Of a stretch of DNA of 64,000 nt, positions 9,245-16,581 are shown one piece after another. The stretch is from Candidatus Gastranaerophilales bacterium (GTDB taxonomy: Bacteria; Cyanobacteriota; Vampirovibrionia; Gastranaerophilales; Gastranaerophilaceae), in contig CALUUH010000004.1 in assembly GCA_944323875.1 (NCBI GenBank), positions 46,705-110,704 of the forward strand, read 5' to 3'. The notes beneath the pieces are model-generated. The model saw only the letters and a list, made by a program, of their open reading frames with translations. It searched no databases and was not told the origin of the DNA. The position numbers and the translations under genes were made by a program. Position 1 is the stretch's first letter. Each line of letters opens with the position of its first letter.

Positions 9245-9556
9245 TTATTCATCAATATCGCCCATGGCTTGAAGCTGTTTTTTCTTTAAATTATGCATCA
9301 CTGCATCTACTAATAACTCATAGGATTTCATTTTCTCTATATTTGGAAATTCTTCCTTAAGTTGTTCTCTGACCATTGCTTCCAGCCTGCGTTCGTCAGA
9401 ACTTGATTTTAGTTCGTCAACTCCGCTTATCATGCTGATGTAATCCGCAGATGTTTTATCTTCGTTTTTGTTCGCAAACATCAACCAGCGCAGACGCGGG
9501 CTTATTGTTTTATTCAACTGTTTAACTATCTTTAGATTTTTCAATCTGTTTAGCAT
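9245..9556 (-). CDS. Hypothetical charged helical protein, 103 aa
   Basis: A lysine/glutamate-rich, probably all-helical cytoplasmic protein of no family I recognise. The first 30 residues are basic (MLNRLKNLKIVKQL...) and could contact nucleic acid or membrane lipid. It is 113 nt downstream of glyS on the same strand and is followed by a clear terminator. Not a four-helix Avd-type protein as far as I can tell. SD AGGAG lies before the ATG. Confidence 0.65.
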   Translation of the reverse strand: MLNRLKNLKIVKQLNKTISPRLRWLMFANKNEDKTSADYISMISGVDELKSSSDERRLEAMVREQLKEEFPNIEKMKSYELLVDAVMHNLKKKQLQAMGDIDE

Positions 9557-9669
9557 GAGATGACTCCTACTACTTTTACCTGTTGGTATTATTTTAAAAT
9601 ATCCTGAAAAAAATTATTTACTCTTTTTATATGATTTTTTACAAATCTTTATAAAAATTACTATAATTT

Positions 9670-11661
9670 TTACAATTTACTAAAGTCAGTAAGATGTTCG
9701 TAACGTTTTTTGAGCATTGTTAACAGTGCAAGCCTGTTTTCCTTGACTTTTTCATCTTTATCCATTACGAGAACATCTTCAAAGAATTTTTCAACTGCCG
9801 GATTTATAGAAACTATTTCTTCCAGATATGTTTTATAATCAACATTATCTTTCAGAGTGCTTATTTTTTCAAAAAGATTTTTTTCAGCAGGTTCTTTAAA
9901 GAGATTTGGATTAACAGGATTGCTGTTTTTCTTTTTCAATATACGTATAACCCTGTTGGCACTCTCAAGCAGTGCTTCATTATCAAGAGTTGAAACAACT
10001 TTTACGCGTTCAACATAGTCGTTTAAGTCAGTCAGCGGATCAGATGATGCTGCACAGCTCTCCAGAACATTTTTCTTATAATTGTCATTCAGGAAAATAA
10101 TTAAACGCTGTACAATGAATTCTTTAATCTCATCTGCACAATCTTTTTGAACAGGTAAAAGTTCAAGCGTCTTTTTGATTAGTTTTGATAAATCAATTTT
10201 CAAATTGTAATCAAGGATTGTTCTGATAATACCGAGTGCGGCGCGGCGTACACCCAACGGATCAGATGAGCCGGTAGGCTTTTTACCTTCAACAAAAACC
10301 GCTGCAATAGTATCAATTTTATCAGAAATACCAACGATTTGCCCTTCAATGGATTTAGCTGTTTCGCTTTCGGCATTGAGCGGGAAGTAATGTTCTTTTA
10401 TACCTTCGCAAACTTCTTTTGCTTCACCTGAAACACGAGCATAATCAGCCCCGATAAATCCTTGCAGTTCGGTAAACTCAAAGACAAGACTTGTTGTCAA
10501 ATCAGCTTTTGCAAGCAATGCTGTACGCTCAATTGTCGGAGAATTTTTTCCGAGTTCTGCGGCAATGTGCTGAGAAAGTTTAACAAGTCTTTGAGTCTTG
10601 TCATACATTGAGCCCATGCCTTTTTGGAAGGTGATGCCCTTCAAGTCTTCAACATAATCAGCCAGCGGCTTTTTGGTATCTTCGTTAAAGAAGAATACTG
10701 CGTCATCCAAACGTGCTTTGATTACGCGGACATTACCGGCTTTGATGTTTTCAAATTCATCACCGATGTAATTTGTCATAGTTATGAATTTGTTGATTAA
10801 TTTTCCGTCTTTGTATAGCGCGAAATATCTCTGGTGAACGGCCATAACAGTAACTGTTACTTCTTCCGGAATATCAAGGTATTTCGGGTCAAAGTCACAA
10901 ACCGCCGGAACAGGATATTCCGTGATAAAGGTTACTTCTTCTAACAAATCATCAGTATAATACGGCACAGCGCCTAATTTATCTGCTTCGGCTTTTGCCA
11001 TATCAATAATACGCTGGCGGCGTTCGTTTTGATCAACAATAACGCAGCAGTTGCGCATAATTTCCACATAATCATCAGGATGTCCGATAATAACGTTTTG
11101 TTGTGCAAATCTGTGGCCGCGGGAAACATTGCCGGATTCTTTATCAATAATTTTTATTTTAACTTCGTCTTTATCCAGCAAAGAAACAATCCAGCGGATA
11201 GGGCGGGAAAATTTTTCTTCGTTGTATCCCCAGCGCATAAAGTGAGAGCCTTGAAGTTTCAGGACAATTGCCGGAACATTTTCCTGCAAAAGTTCTACAA
11301 TAGACTTACCTTTAATAACGATTTTTGCGTGCAAGTAATCATCTTCTATATACAAATCAGCAGGGGTGAGGTTATTTTTTTTGCAAAAACCTTCACCGGC
11401 CTTTGTTAAATTGCCGTTTTCATCATAAGCGACTTTTTTAATCGGGCCTTTAACGATTTTTATTTCGTCTTTGCTCTGCGATTCAAGCCCGCCGACGATT
11501 ACTGCAAGCCTGCGCGGGGTTGCATAGACTTCAACGCTTTTGAATTCAACTTTGTTAGTGTTTAAAAAGTTTTCAAACCCTGATTTTAATTGATTAATCG
11601 CGCTCGGTATAAATTTGTAAGGTAATTCTTCTGTTCCAATTTCCAATAAATATTTGCTCAT
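9670..11661 (-). CDS. glyS: Glycine-tRNA ligase beta subunit
   Basis: Beta subunit of the heterotetrameric bacterial glycyl-tRNA synthetase, needed with the alpha subunit (GlyQ) for charging tRNA-Gly. The start MSKYLLEIGTEELPYKFIP, the segment SRPIRWIVSLLD and GSSDPLGVRRAALGI are typical of the family. The C-terminal region (about residues 560-660) corresponds to the anticodon-binding part. At 663 aa it is slightly shorter than the usual ~690. No glyQ is next to it: upstream on the same strand is the repeat island. SD AAGGG lies about 8 nt before the ATG. Confidence 0.96.
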   Translation of the reverse strand: MSKYLLEIGTEELPYKFIPSAINQLKSGFENFLNTNKVEFKSVEVYATPRRLAVIVGGLESQSKDEIKIVKGPIKKVAYDENGNLTKAGEGFCKKNNLTPADLYIEDDYLHAKIVIKGKSIVELLQENVPAIVLKLQGSHFMRWGYNEEKFSRPIRWIVSLLDKDEVKIKIIDKESGNVSRGHRFAQQNVIIGHPDDYVEIMRNCCVIVDQNERRQRIIDMAKAEADKLGAVPYYTDDLLEEVTFITEYPVPAVCDFDPKYLDIPEEVTVTVMAVHQRYFALYKDGKLINKFITMTNYIGDEFENIKAGNVRVIKARLDDAVFFFNEDTKKPLADYVEDLKGITFQKGMGSMYDKTQRLVKLSQHIAAELGKNSPTIERTALLAKADLTTSLVFEFTELQGFIGADYARVSGEAKEVCEGIKEHYFPLNAESETAKSIEGQIVGISDKIDTIAAVFVEGKKPTGSSDPLGVRRAALGIIRTILDYNLKIDLSKLIKKTLELLPVQKDCADEIKEFIVQRLIIFLNDNYKKNVLESCAASSDPLTDLNDYVERVKVVSTLDNEALLESANRVIRILKKKNSNPVNPNLFKEPAEKNLFEKISTLKDNVDYKTYLEEIVSINPAVEKFFEDVLVMDKDEKVKENRLALLTMLKKRYEHLTDFSKL

Positions 11662-11930
11662 ATTCTGCCCTTAAACTTCTTTCAACTGATTAAATTATAC
11701 GGGCTGAAAGCGAGTTGTAAAGAGGGGCGGACAAGTCCACTTTTACACTTAAGAGTCCACTAAAGAGCCCGTCCTCTCCGAGGGGGAGGACAAGAATTTG
11801 TTGGCGAATGTAATGAGCTTACAAATTCTAGGTGGGGGTCAATTGTATGCGCTACGCGTTCAACCCCCACCCGAAATTCCTGTTTCGCTGCGCTCACGGA
11901 ATTTCGACCTCCCCCTTGGAGAGGTTAAAA

Positions 11931-11960
11931 AAGGCAACGTGAGAATTCTCACATTGCCTT
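11931..11960 (-). terminator. Intrinsic terminator downstream of pilin 1
   Basis: AAGGCAA-C-GTGAGAATTCTCAC-A-TTGCCTT, nearly perfect dyad, with TTTTTT after it on the minus strand. Related hairpins follow pilin 2 (50014-50049) and lie at 63810-63834. Confidence 0.8.
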
Positions 11961-11971
11961 ATTCTTGTAAC

Positions 11972-12000
11972 CACTTATTCACTTAGTCACTTAGTCACTT
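11972..12000. repeat. Degenerate period-8 tandem repeat (CACTTAGT)
   Basis: About 3.5 units of CACTTAGT/CACTTATT. The same unit in reverse complement follows pilin 2 at 49971-50005. Confidence 0.75.
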
Positions 12001-12214
12001 GTCTTGGATTTGCTTCACGCTCGCAGAGTTTCGCCTATAGTGCTAGCGCACAAGTCGGCTCAATCTGCTCGCTACCCGGATTTGCTCACTTCGCTGTCTT
12101 GCTCGCCGGCGTTAAACGGGTCTGCAACGCCGCCGCCTTCGCGTCGCCGTTTCGCCCTCTGCCGGCTCGCGCTTCGCGTCATCCGTCCGCAAATCCGCTA
12201 ATCACTTAGTCACG

Positions 12215-12243
12215 TCCAACTAAGGGCTTTGCCCTTAGTTGGA
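12215..12243. promoter_or_regulatory. Post-VR hairpin containing the pilin 1 stop codon
   Basis: A perfect 13-bp stem (TCCAACTAAGGGC with GCCCTTAGTTGGA) with loop TTT. The gene's last codons and TAA are in one arm. The equivalent hairpin ends pilin 2. Hairpins or cruciforms directly after the variable repeat are known to promote DGR retrohoming; that role here is inferred. Confidence 0.8.
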
Positions 12244-13605
12244 GATGCAAACAGCGCAGATGCCGTTGCCGTCCTTGAGGTACACGTTATTGCCACTACC
12301 GTCCGTGGTGGTAGTGCCGAAGGACCGGACGTACGCGCCAGCCGCAGTGTACTCCTCACTGGACCAGTAGCGGTAGCCATTGTATTTGATTGGCGGATTT
12401 TGGGTGTATTCGTCCTTTACTTTTAGTCCGCTTTTATTCTCGTTTGCTCCTATCGTTACTTCATCTCCGTTGCTATCTACGTATAAATTGCTTGCTAATT
12501 GTGCAAGTTGAGCCATCGTTGGTAGTTCCATGTTCTTTTGATCGCATGCTTTTTTAGCTCCTGCCCAATAATTGTTTGCGCAATATGAATTTGCTGAGCC
12601 ATTGCTGTCGTATGTTGTGTCATCACAAGTGTTTATTGCTGTATTTGCAATAAAATCAGTTGACCAGCACATGTCACCAATCGGGTTATCACAGGTTGAG
12701 AACGCTACGCCTGAGCTTAGTTGAATATCTTTTCCTACTCTATTCGGCCCTTTCTTTCCGTTTACATCTACCATATACCCCATGCAGCTTACTTGGCTAC
12801 CAGTATCTTCTATCGGGTCAGCATAAGGGCATTCAGGCTGATATGCCATAATTACTGTTGTTCCGTCTGCAACTACAAAGCTCATTGTATTGGTATTAGT
12901 TTGCCAGTCGCTCAAGCCCATGCTGGACGCACTTGTAAGGCTGTCAGTTTCGACTTCTATCGGTTCTTCGTTACTTCCTGTTGTAACGACTTTAGGTGAA
13001 TAACATTTGTTAATGTCTGTATTGTCACAGGTTTTAATGACTTTCATATATTGCTTGAAAGTGTCCATAAAGTCCTCTGTAGAGTCGTGACCCGTCATAA
13101 CGCCATCAGTGTTCATACGGCGGACAGTCTCAGTGAGTTTCTTTTCCCATAGGTCTTTAGCCGTAGACCATGCCTTCTCGTTATGATTTTGAATGAGCCC
13201 CGGAAGTGTCAGTGCGGCCACTATTCCAATAACCGCGAGGGTGATTAATACTTCAGCCAAAGTGAAAGCAGCCTTCTTTGAAGTTACTAAGGCACTAGGG
13301 CACTGAGGCACTAAGGATTTACATGAGGCCGGCTCTGTAGCTTCGTGACGGGGTACGTCATGCTGAACTTGTTTCAGCATCTCATTACCGTTGCATTGCA
13401 TTTTCTCCCCGTATGTAAGAGCAGACTTGTCTGCCCCCCTCCTCGAAATCAAAGATTTCGGTCCTCCCTCAAGGGGAGGACATTGAGATTGTGTCTCTTT
13501 AGTCCTTCTCTTTAAACCCTCATCCGGCCTGCGGCCACCTTCTCCCAGAGGGCGAAGGGAATGTAGCGACTGTTGTTGCTCTTTTTTAACATTTGCTTCA
13601 ATCAT
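12235..13605 (-). CDS. Type IV pilin-like protein with hypervariable C-terminus (pilin 1)
   Basis: A 456-aa pilin-like protein, probably displayed on the cell surface. The prepilin motif is KKAA/FTLAEVLITL: cleavage would follow A113, with the conserved Glu at mature position 5, then a ~20-residue hydrophobic helix. A cysteine-rich domain follows (CDNTDINKC, CPYADP, CDNPIGDMCW) and a C-terminal region with NGYRYWSSEEY like C-type-lectin/DUF1566 folds. The start is fixed by SD AAGGAG 9 nt before the ATG, so the unusual 113-aa leader is translated. Parts of that leader are translated repeats (residues 13-31, 75-84, 97-109). The last 45 codons form VR1. The paralogue is at 48714. Confidence 0.85.
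   Translation of the reverse strand: MIEANVKKEQQQSLHSLRPLGEGGRRPDEGLKRRTKETQSQCPPLEGGPKSLISRRGADKSALTYGEKMQCNGNEMLKQVQHDVPRHEATEPASCKSLVPQCPSALVTSKKAAFTLAEVLITLAVIGIVAALTLPGLIQNHNEKAWSTAKDLWEKKLTETVRRMNTDGVMTGHDSTEDFMDTFKQYMKVIKTCDNTDINKCYSPKVVTTGSNEEPIEVETDSLTSASSMGLSDWQTNTNTMSFVVADGTTVIMAYQPECPYADPIEDTGSQVSCMGYMVDVNGKKGPNRVGKDIQLSSGVAFSTCDNPIGDMCWSTDFIANTAINTCDDTTYDSNGSANSYCANNYWAGAKKACDQKNMELPTMAQLAQLASNLYVDSNGDEVTIGANENKSGLKVKDEYTQNPPIKYNGYRYWSSEEYTAAGAYVRSFGTTTTDGSGNNVYLKDGNGICAVCISN
12247..12381 (-). repeat. Variable repeat VR1, candidate DGR target
   Basis: A 135-nt segment encoding the last 45 residues before the CISN tail. Aligned without gaps to VR2 (49803-49937) it differs at 36 sites within the first 42 codons, 33 of them at codon positions 1 or 2 and mostly in NNC codons. 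All can derive from adenines (mainly AAC codons) in one template. The 3' end GCGCTGTTTG is identical in both copies (candidate initiation-of-mutagenic-homing site, 12248-12257). Confidence 0.8.
13286..13317. repeat. Period-8 repeat (ACTAAGGC) translated in the pilin 1 leader
   Basis: Four degenerate ACTAAGGC units. Read on the minus strand they encode leader residues around SLVPQCPSALVTS, just before the prepilin site. Similar units occur at 63983-64000. Confidence 0.7.
13357..13384. repeat. Palindromic repeat, translated as EMLKQVQHD
   Basis: ATGCTGAA-CTTGT-TTCAGCAT palindrome inside the pilin 1 leader. LKQVQHD-type peptides are a familiar signature of translated dispersed palindromes in many genomes. 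Confidence 0.7.
13514..13569. repeat. Dispersed repeat R1, copy 1 (translated PLGEGGRRPDEG)
   Basis: Reads on the minus strand as TCGCTACATTCCCTT...GAGGGTTT and encodes leader residues SLHSLRPLGEGGRRPDEGL. Copy 2 is in the pilin 2 leader (48801-48856). A related palindrome is at 63845-63880. Confidence 0.8.
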
Positions 13606-14135
13606 AGTGTGTTCTCCTTTCTATTTTCATGTTTTATTCCTTCATCATACTTTTTATTTTTCATGCAATTCTCCTTATTGGTTTATATTGTGCAATAATT
13701 CTGTTTATTAAACCACCTTTGTTTGGTTTATATGCTTTGTCACAAGTATTCAACTTGTGTTTTGAGATCCCGCAAGGCAACAACTGCGGCAAGACGCCAC
13801 GAAACCGCTGCGGGATGACGGGGAACGAGCCTGCGTCGTGGTGCAACAATAGAAATATTGCGAAAAGTTTACAATTAGCGGATTTGAGCCCCCCCCCCAA
13901 CGTCTGAAAGCCTTGCGGCACAATGGTTTGTGGCCTTGTCAAGTTTTAGGTTAAACCCCGCTAAATCCTCAATATCCATAACTATACTCATTCCTGATAA
14001 TTTATTCATACAAATATTATACCGTATCTCTCGTAAAATTGCAACCCCTTTTTGAAAAATCTAACATATCCCTGCGGGATCGCCGACAGGAAACTTAATA
14101 TTGTGTCTTTTTTTCTTGACTCGCTCCTGTTTTTA
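13606..14135. other. Gene-free region upstream of pilin 1
   Basis: Contains the pilin 1 promoter/leader region, dispersed repeat R2 (13761-13821) and a run of nine C near 13891. Two overlapping frames of about 90 codons cross R2 on opposite strands, but neither has an SD or a plausible product, so I call no gene. Confidence 0.6.
13761..13821. repeat. Dispersed repeat R2, copy 1
   Basis: Ends TTTGAGATCCCGCAAGGCAA and CTGCGGGATGACGG form imperfect terminal inverted repeats (GGATC CCGC / GCGGGAT). Copies with different interiors lie at 50135-50297 and 63916-63977, in the opposite orientation. Confidence 0.75.
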
Positions 14136-14259
14136 TCATAGGCTTAAACCAGAGGAAATGAAGTGAAGATCTTCAACTGTAGCCGCAGCCGTAATAGTCG
14201 GAACACTCGAAGAAAAGCTTTGGTCACGTGCTTTTTGACCTAACGCAAGAACTTTTTTT
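14136..14259 (+). promoter_or_regulatory. Probable cobalamin riboswitch aptamer
   Basis: The core AGAGGAAATGAAGTGAAGAT, CTTCAACTGT, AGCCGCAGCCGTAA, TAGTCGGAACAC follows the order of the B12-box family: GGAA, GGUGaAAaUCC, aCuGU, CCGC-aCCGUAA, GGAAC. The downstream P7-P12 arms of the large class are not obvious, so a short AdoCbl-type variant is likely. It is followed by an SD-masking hairpin and the gene at 14291. Boundaries are approximate. Confidence 0.68.
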
Positions 14260-14264
14260 CAGTG

Positions 14265-14289
14265 TCCTCTAAAGAATAGAGGATTTTTT
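14265..14289 (+). promoter_or_regulatory. SD-sequestering hairpin / terminator before 14291
   Basis: TCCTCTA pairs perfectly with TAGAGGA across loop AAGAA, followed by TTTTTT. The 3' arm is the SD (GAGGA, 8 nt before ATG 14291). It could switch off translation, transcription or both, as an expression platform for the riboswitch. Confidence 0.75.
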
Positions 14290-14290
14290 A

Positions 14291-15004
14291 ATGCCATTCG
14301 CAGCAATACAGACAAATAGTGCAAGAGTTGGAACTTGCCCGCACGGTTTACCGCTCGGGGCTTGCCCGATTTGTAACGGTATGGGCGGCGGAGGCGGCAT
14401 GAAAAAAGCCGATTTCTCGGCAAAACCTGGAGAAATGAGTTGGAATGAATGTGCAGCCATAGGGGCATTCTTAAAGGCTCAACAAAATGCAAAACTCGCA
14501 CGCGAACAGGATGCGCTGAATTTTGCGCAAAATGTTCAGGCTTTTCAGCAGACAATGGCGAATGCGCATCAGCGTTTGACTTCTCTCGCTCAATTTTTTA
14601 CAGCCAATACTCCGGCTATTATTGCCAAACCGGTAAATTTCGTCCTCAACACAGTTCTTGCAAATACTGTTAACATGTTGAAAAACATGCCGGCCGCACT
14701 TGCAGGTACAATACAAAATCTCTCGCAAAAATTGGCGGATATATCCGATAAACTAACCGCTGTGTATGGTGAATTAAAGGCCGCTGTCCAGAAAAAAGTA
14801 TCGGAAACTCTTAACGAAATAAAGAAAAAAGTTAAATCGTTATTTGCTATATTCAGTCCGCTGGACGCTGATAATGACGACAAACAAATTGATGAAACTA
14901 AAAAAGCCTTTGAATTAAGAACTTTTATACACCAGTTGTATAGAAAGTTAAAGGGCGACGATGAAAAGGATTTACCTAATGAACATAACACCGTTTCGGG
15001 ATAA
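14291..15004 (+). CDS. Uncharacterised protein with CPHG...CPIC motif, B12-riboswitch controlled
   Basis: A 237-aa protein I cannot assign. Near the N-terminus it has C16-P-H18-G, then C25-P-I-C28, followed by a glycine run and MSWNEC (another Cys near residue 54): a likely small metal- or cofactor-binding knuckle. The rest is helical, with amphipathic stretches around residues 100-185 and a charged C-terminus. There is no signal peptide. It directly follows a cobalamin-type riboswitch and its expression hairpin, which suggests a role tied to B12 or cobalt, but no known B12 enzyme motif is visible. The next gene overlaps its end. Confidence 0.75.
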   Translation: MPFAAIQTNSARVGTCPHGLPLGACPICNGMGGGGGMKKADFSAKPGEMSWNECAAIGAFLKAQQNAKLAREQDALNFAQNVQAFQQTMANAHQRLTSLAQFFTANTPAIIAKPVNFVLNTVLANTVNMLKNMPAALAGTIQNLSQKLADISDKLTAVYGELKAAVQKKVSETLNEIKKKVKSLFAIFSPLDADNDDKQIDETKKAFELRTFIHQLYRKLKGDDEKDLPNEHNTVSG

Positions 15005-16502
15005 CGAAACTGCCAGACAGCAAAGAAATTTGACCACAACGCAGAAACGTACAAATTCCAGTACAAAAGAAGGCGTTCTGGTAAATAACTTTATAAAAGA
15101 TAACAGCGCAGATACCTGTGTTAATCTTGATAATACCGTTGATACGCTTATTATCTCAGACAGAGTAAAACTGCCGCAAAAGCTTGATGAAGATAAAATT
15201 GTAAAAGATAAAAGTCTGTTTCCGATTAGTGCGGCGGCACTGGGCGTAATGGGGGTTTTTGCAGGTGTTACGGCGTTTATAAGTCACAATACTAAAATAG
15301 CAACCAATATGGCTAAAAATATGATTAAAGAAAAGTGGCTGCCGACACTTACCCGTAATATATCTATAAATGACGAAACCTCGCAGGCAATATTCCAGAT
15401 GGTTACAAATCCTAACCGTAAAACGATTATTGCGGGCGTCGGGGTATTTTCACTGACAGCAACTGCTTTTATGGGAAAAACGTTCTTTGACGGATTCAAA
15501 GATATATGGGTCAAAAAACGGGAAGCAGATATCCAGAAAAATCTTCAAGAAAAGCTTATTGAGGTAGAAACCCAGTCTTTTTCCGGCAAAATTCAGATTA
15601 TAAGAAATACATTGTCAGATAAAGCAAAGGAATTAAATAAATATATAACAGAAGAAGATGAGGCTATATTGCCGAACTTTGGCAAATCCACTCAGATAGC
15701 CTTTATGAGCGGGAAACACGGCAAAGAAGTTGGCCGAAACACCGATAACCGTAACAATCCGCTCGCCTTTTTTGCGCTCGGAGCCGCGACTGTTGCCGGT
15801 ATAATAGGGCTTTCGTATCTATCTTTGCGGAATTTAAGCAAAAGCAAGTCGCATTTACGTGATTACATATCTTATACAGAGGACATCATTGGTAAAGTAG
15901 TCAAAAATTCGACAGAACAGACAAGAAAGCAGGACAGTGAAAATCTCGCATTTTTATTCCAGTCAATAGACGCTTCACCAGAAACGATTAAACGTCTTAT
16001 GGAAGGGATTAAGTGGGAAAAACCTGAATCTGTGACGGAATTTATAAAAAATACGGTTTCCAAAATACAGACTTCTGCTGTAAAAGTAAATTCGCACATT
16101 GGTGGTGACGGAACGCCAAAACCGGCATTCTCATCATTTGTTGACGATTACAGGGCATTTCTATACAACTGGCTTTTGGATACGGATAATGCGCAGTTCA
16201 GGCAGTTATTCTTCGGTATGACAGGAGCGGCGGCTGTTTCTTACGGCGGAAAGCTCGTCGGAGATGCAATAAAAGAAGTTCAGGTCAAGAAAATCAATGC
16301 ACAAACAGAGCTTAATTTACAAAAACGGCTTGTATCAACGGAGTTACGTAACTTCAAATCCAAAAAAGACGCGGCAATACAGCCGTTAATGGAGGAATTT
16401 TACAAGCAGGTGCAGAATGGAAAGCCTAAAGAGCAGCTTAAAACCATGGCTGATAATATATTATTTGAAGTCAAAAACGGCCCGCCGTTTGTATATTCTT
16501 AG
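14979..16502 (+). CDS. Uncharacterised membrane protein, 507 aa
   Basis: No family recognised. About four hydrophobic segments are visible (LFPISAAALGVMGVFAGVTAFI near residue 80, TIIAGVGVFSLTATAFMG near 145, LAFFALGAATVAGIIGLSYL near 260, GMTGAAAVSYGG near 410), each followed by long charged, probably coiled, stretches such as DIWVKKREADIQKNLQEK. An upstream in-frame ATG (14961) exists, but AAGGA lies 8 nt before the ATG at 14979. The start overlaps the CPHG-motif gene by 26 nt, so the two are translationally coupled and share the riboswitch. Function unknown. Confidence 0.75.
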   Translation: MNITPFRDNETARQQRNLTTTQKRTNSSTKEGVLVNNFIKDNSADTCVNLDNTVDTLIISDRVKLPQKLDEDKIVKDKSLFPISAAALGVMGVFAGVTAFISHNTKIATNMAKNMIKEKWLPTLTRNISINDETSQAIFQMVTNPNRKTIIAGVGVFSLTATAFMGKTFFDGFKDIWVKKREADIQKNLQEKLIEVETQSFSGKIQIIRNTLSDKAKELNKYITEEDEAILPNFGKSTQIAFMSGKHGKEVGRNTDNRNNPLAFFALGAATVAGIIGLSYLSLRNLSKSKSHLRDYISYTEDIIGKVVKNSTEQTRKQDSENLAFLFQSIDASPETIKRLMEGIKWEKPESVTEFIKNTVSKIQTSAVKVNSHIGGDGTPKPAFSSFVDDYRAFLYNWLLDTDNAQFRQLFFGMTGAAAVSYGGKLVGDAIKEVQVKKINAQTELNLQKRLVSTELRNFKSKKDAAIQPLMEEFYKQVQNGKPKEQLKTMADNILFEVKNGPPFVYS

Positions 16503-16539
16503 TAAGACGTTAGGACGTTAAGACGTTAAGACGTTAAGT
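16502..16539. repeat. Period-8 tandem repeat (GACGTTAA)
   Basis: Four to five units of GTTAAGAC directly after a stop codon. Related units are at 16680-16715, 29523-29551 and 50059-50096. Confidence 0.8.
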
Positions 16540-16581
16540 TCATATCTTTAATATATAAAGTAAAGTGAGTAATTTAATAAA

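Larger units (their letters stand above)
11662..12234. other. GC-rich repeat island downstream of pilin 1
   Basis: No gene is supported here. The stretch holds GAGGGGCGGAC (11723; repeated at 27788), a CCTCTCC...GGGGGAGG palindrome near 11772-11790, an IR of GAAATTCC/GGAATTTC (about 11873-11908), a terminator, period-8 CACTTAGT repeats (11972-12000) and about 200 nt of GC-rich filler. Base composition differs sharply from the AT-rich neighbours, suggesting accumulated mobile palindromes. Confidence 0.7.

Noticed and set aside
9245..9556. 103-aa helical protein considered as a DGR accessory (Avd) subunit
   Set aside because: No Avd-like pattern, and it is tied to glyS, far from both variable pilins.
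11798..12201. Two 60-odd codon plus-strand frames in the repeat island
   Set aside because: They run through palindromes and GC-rich filler, have no SD, and show no protein-like composition.
12229..12426. Open frame antisense to VR1
   Set aside because: It is the complement of the GC-rich NNC codons of the pilin gene; the pilin frame has SD, domains and a paralogue.
13629..13942. Overlapping ~90-codon frames on both strands upstream of pilin 1
   Set aside because: They cross repeat R2 and a run of nine C; no SD on either strand and no family resemblance.
14111..14145. TTGACT...TAGGCT promoter just before the riboswitch core
   Set aside because: Transcription from it would start inside the aptamer, and the -10 is poor.
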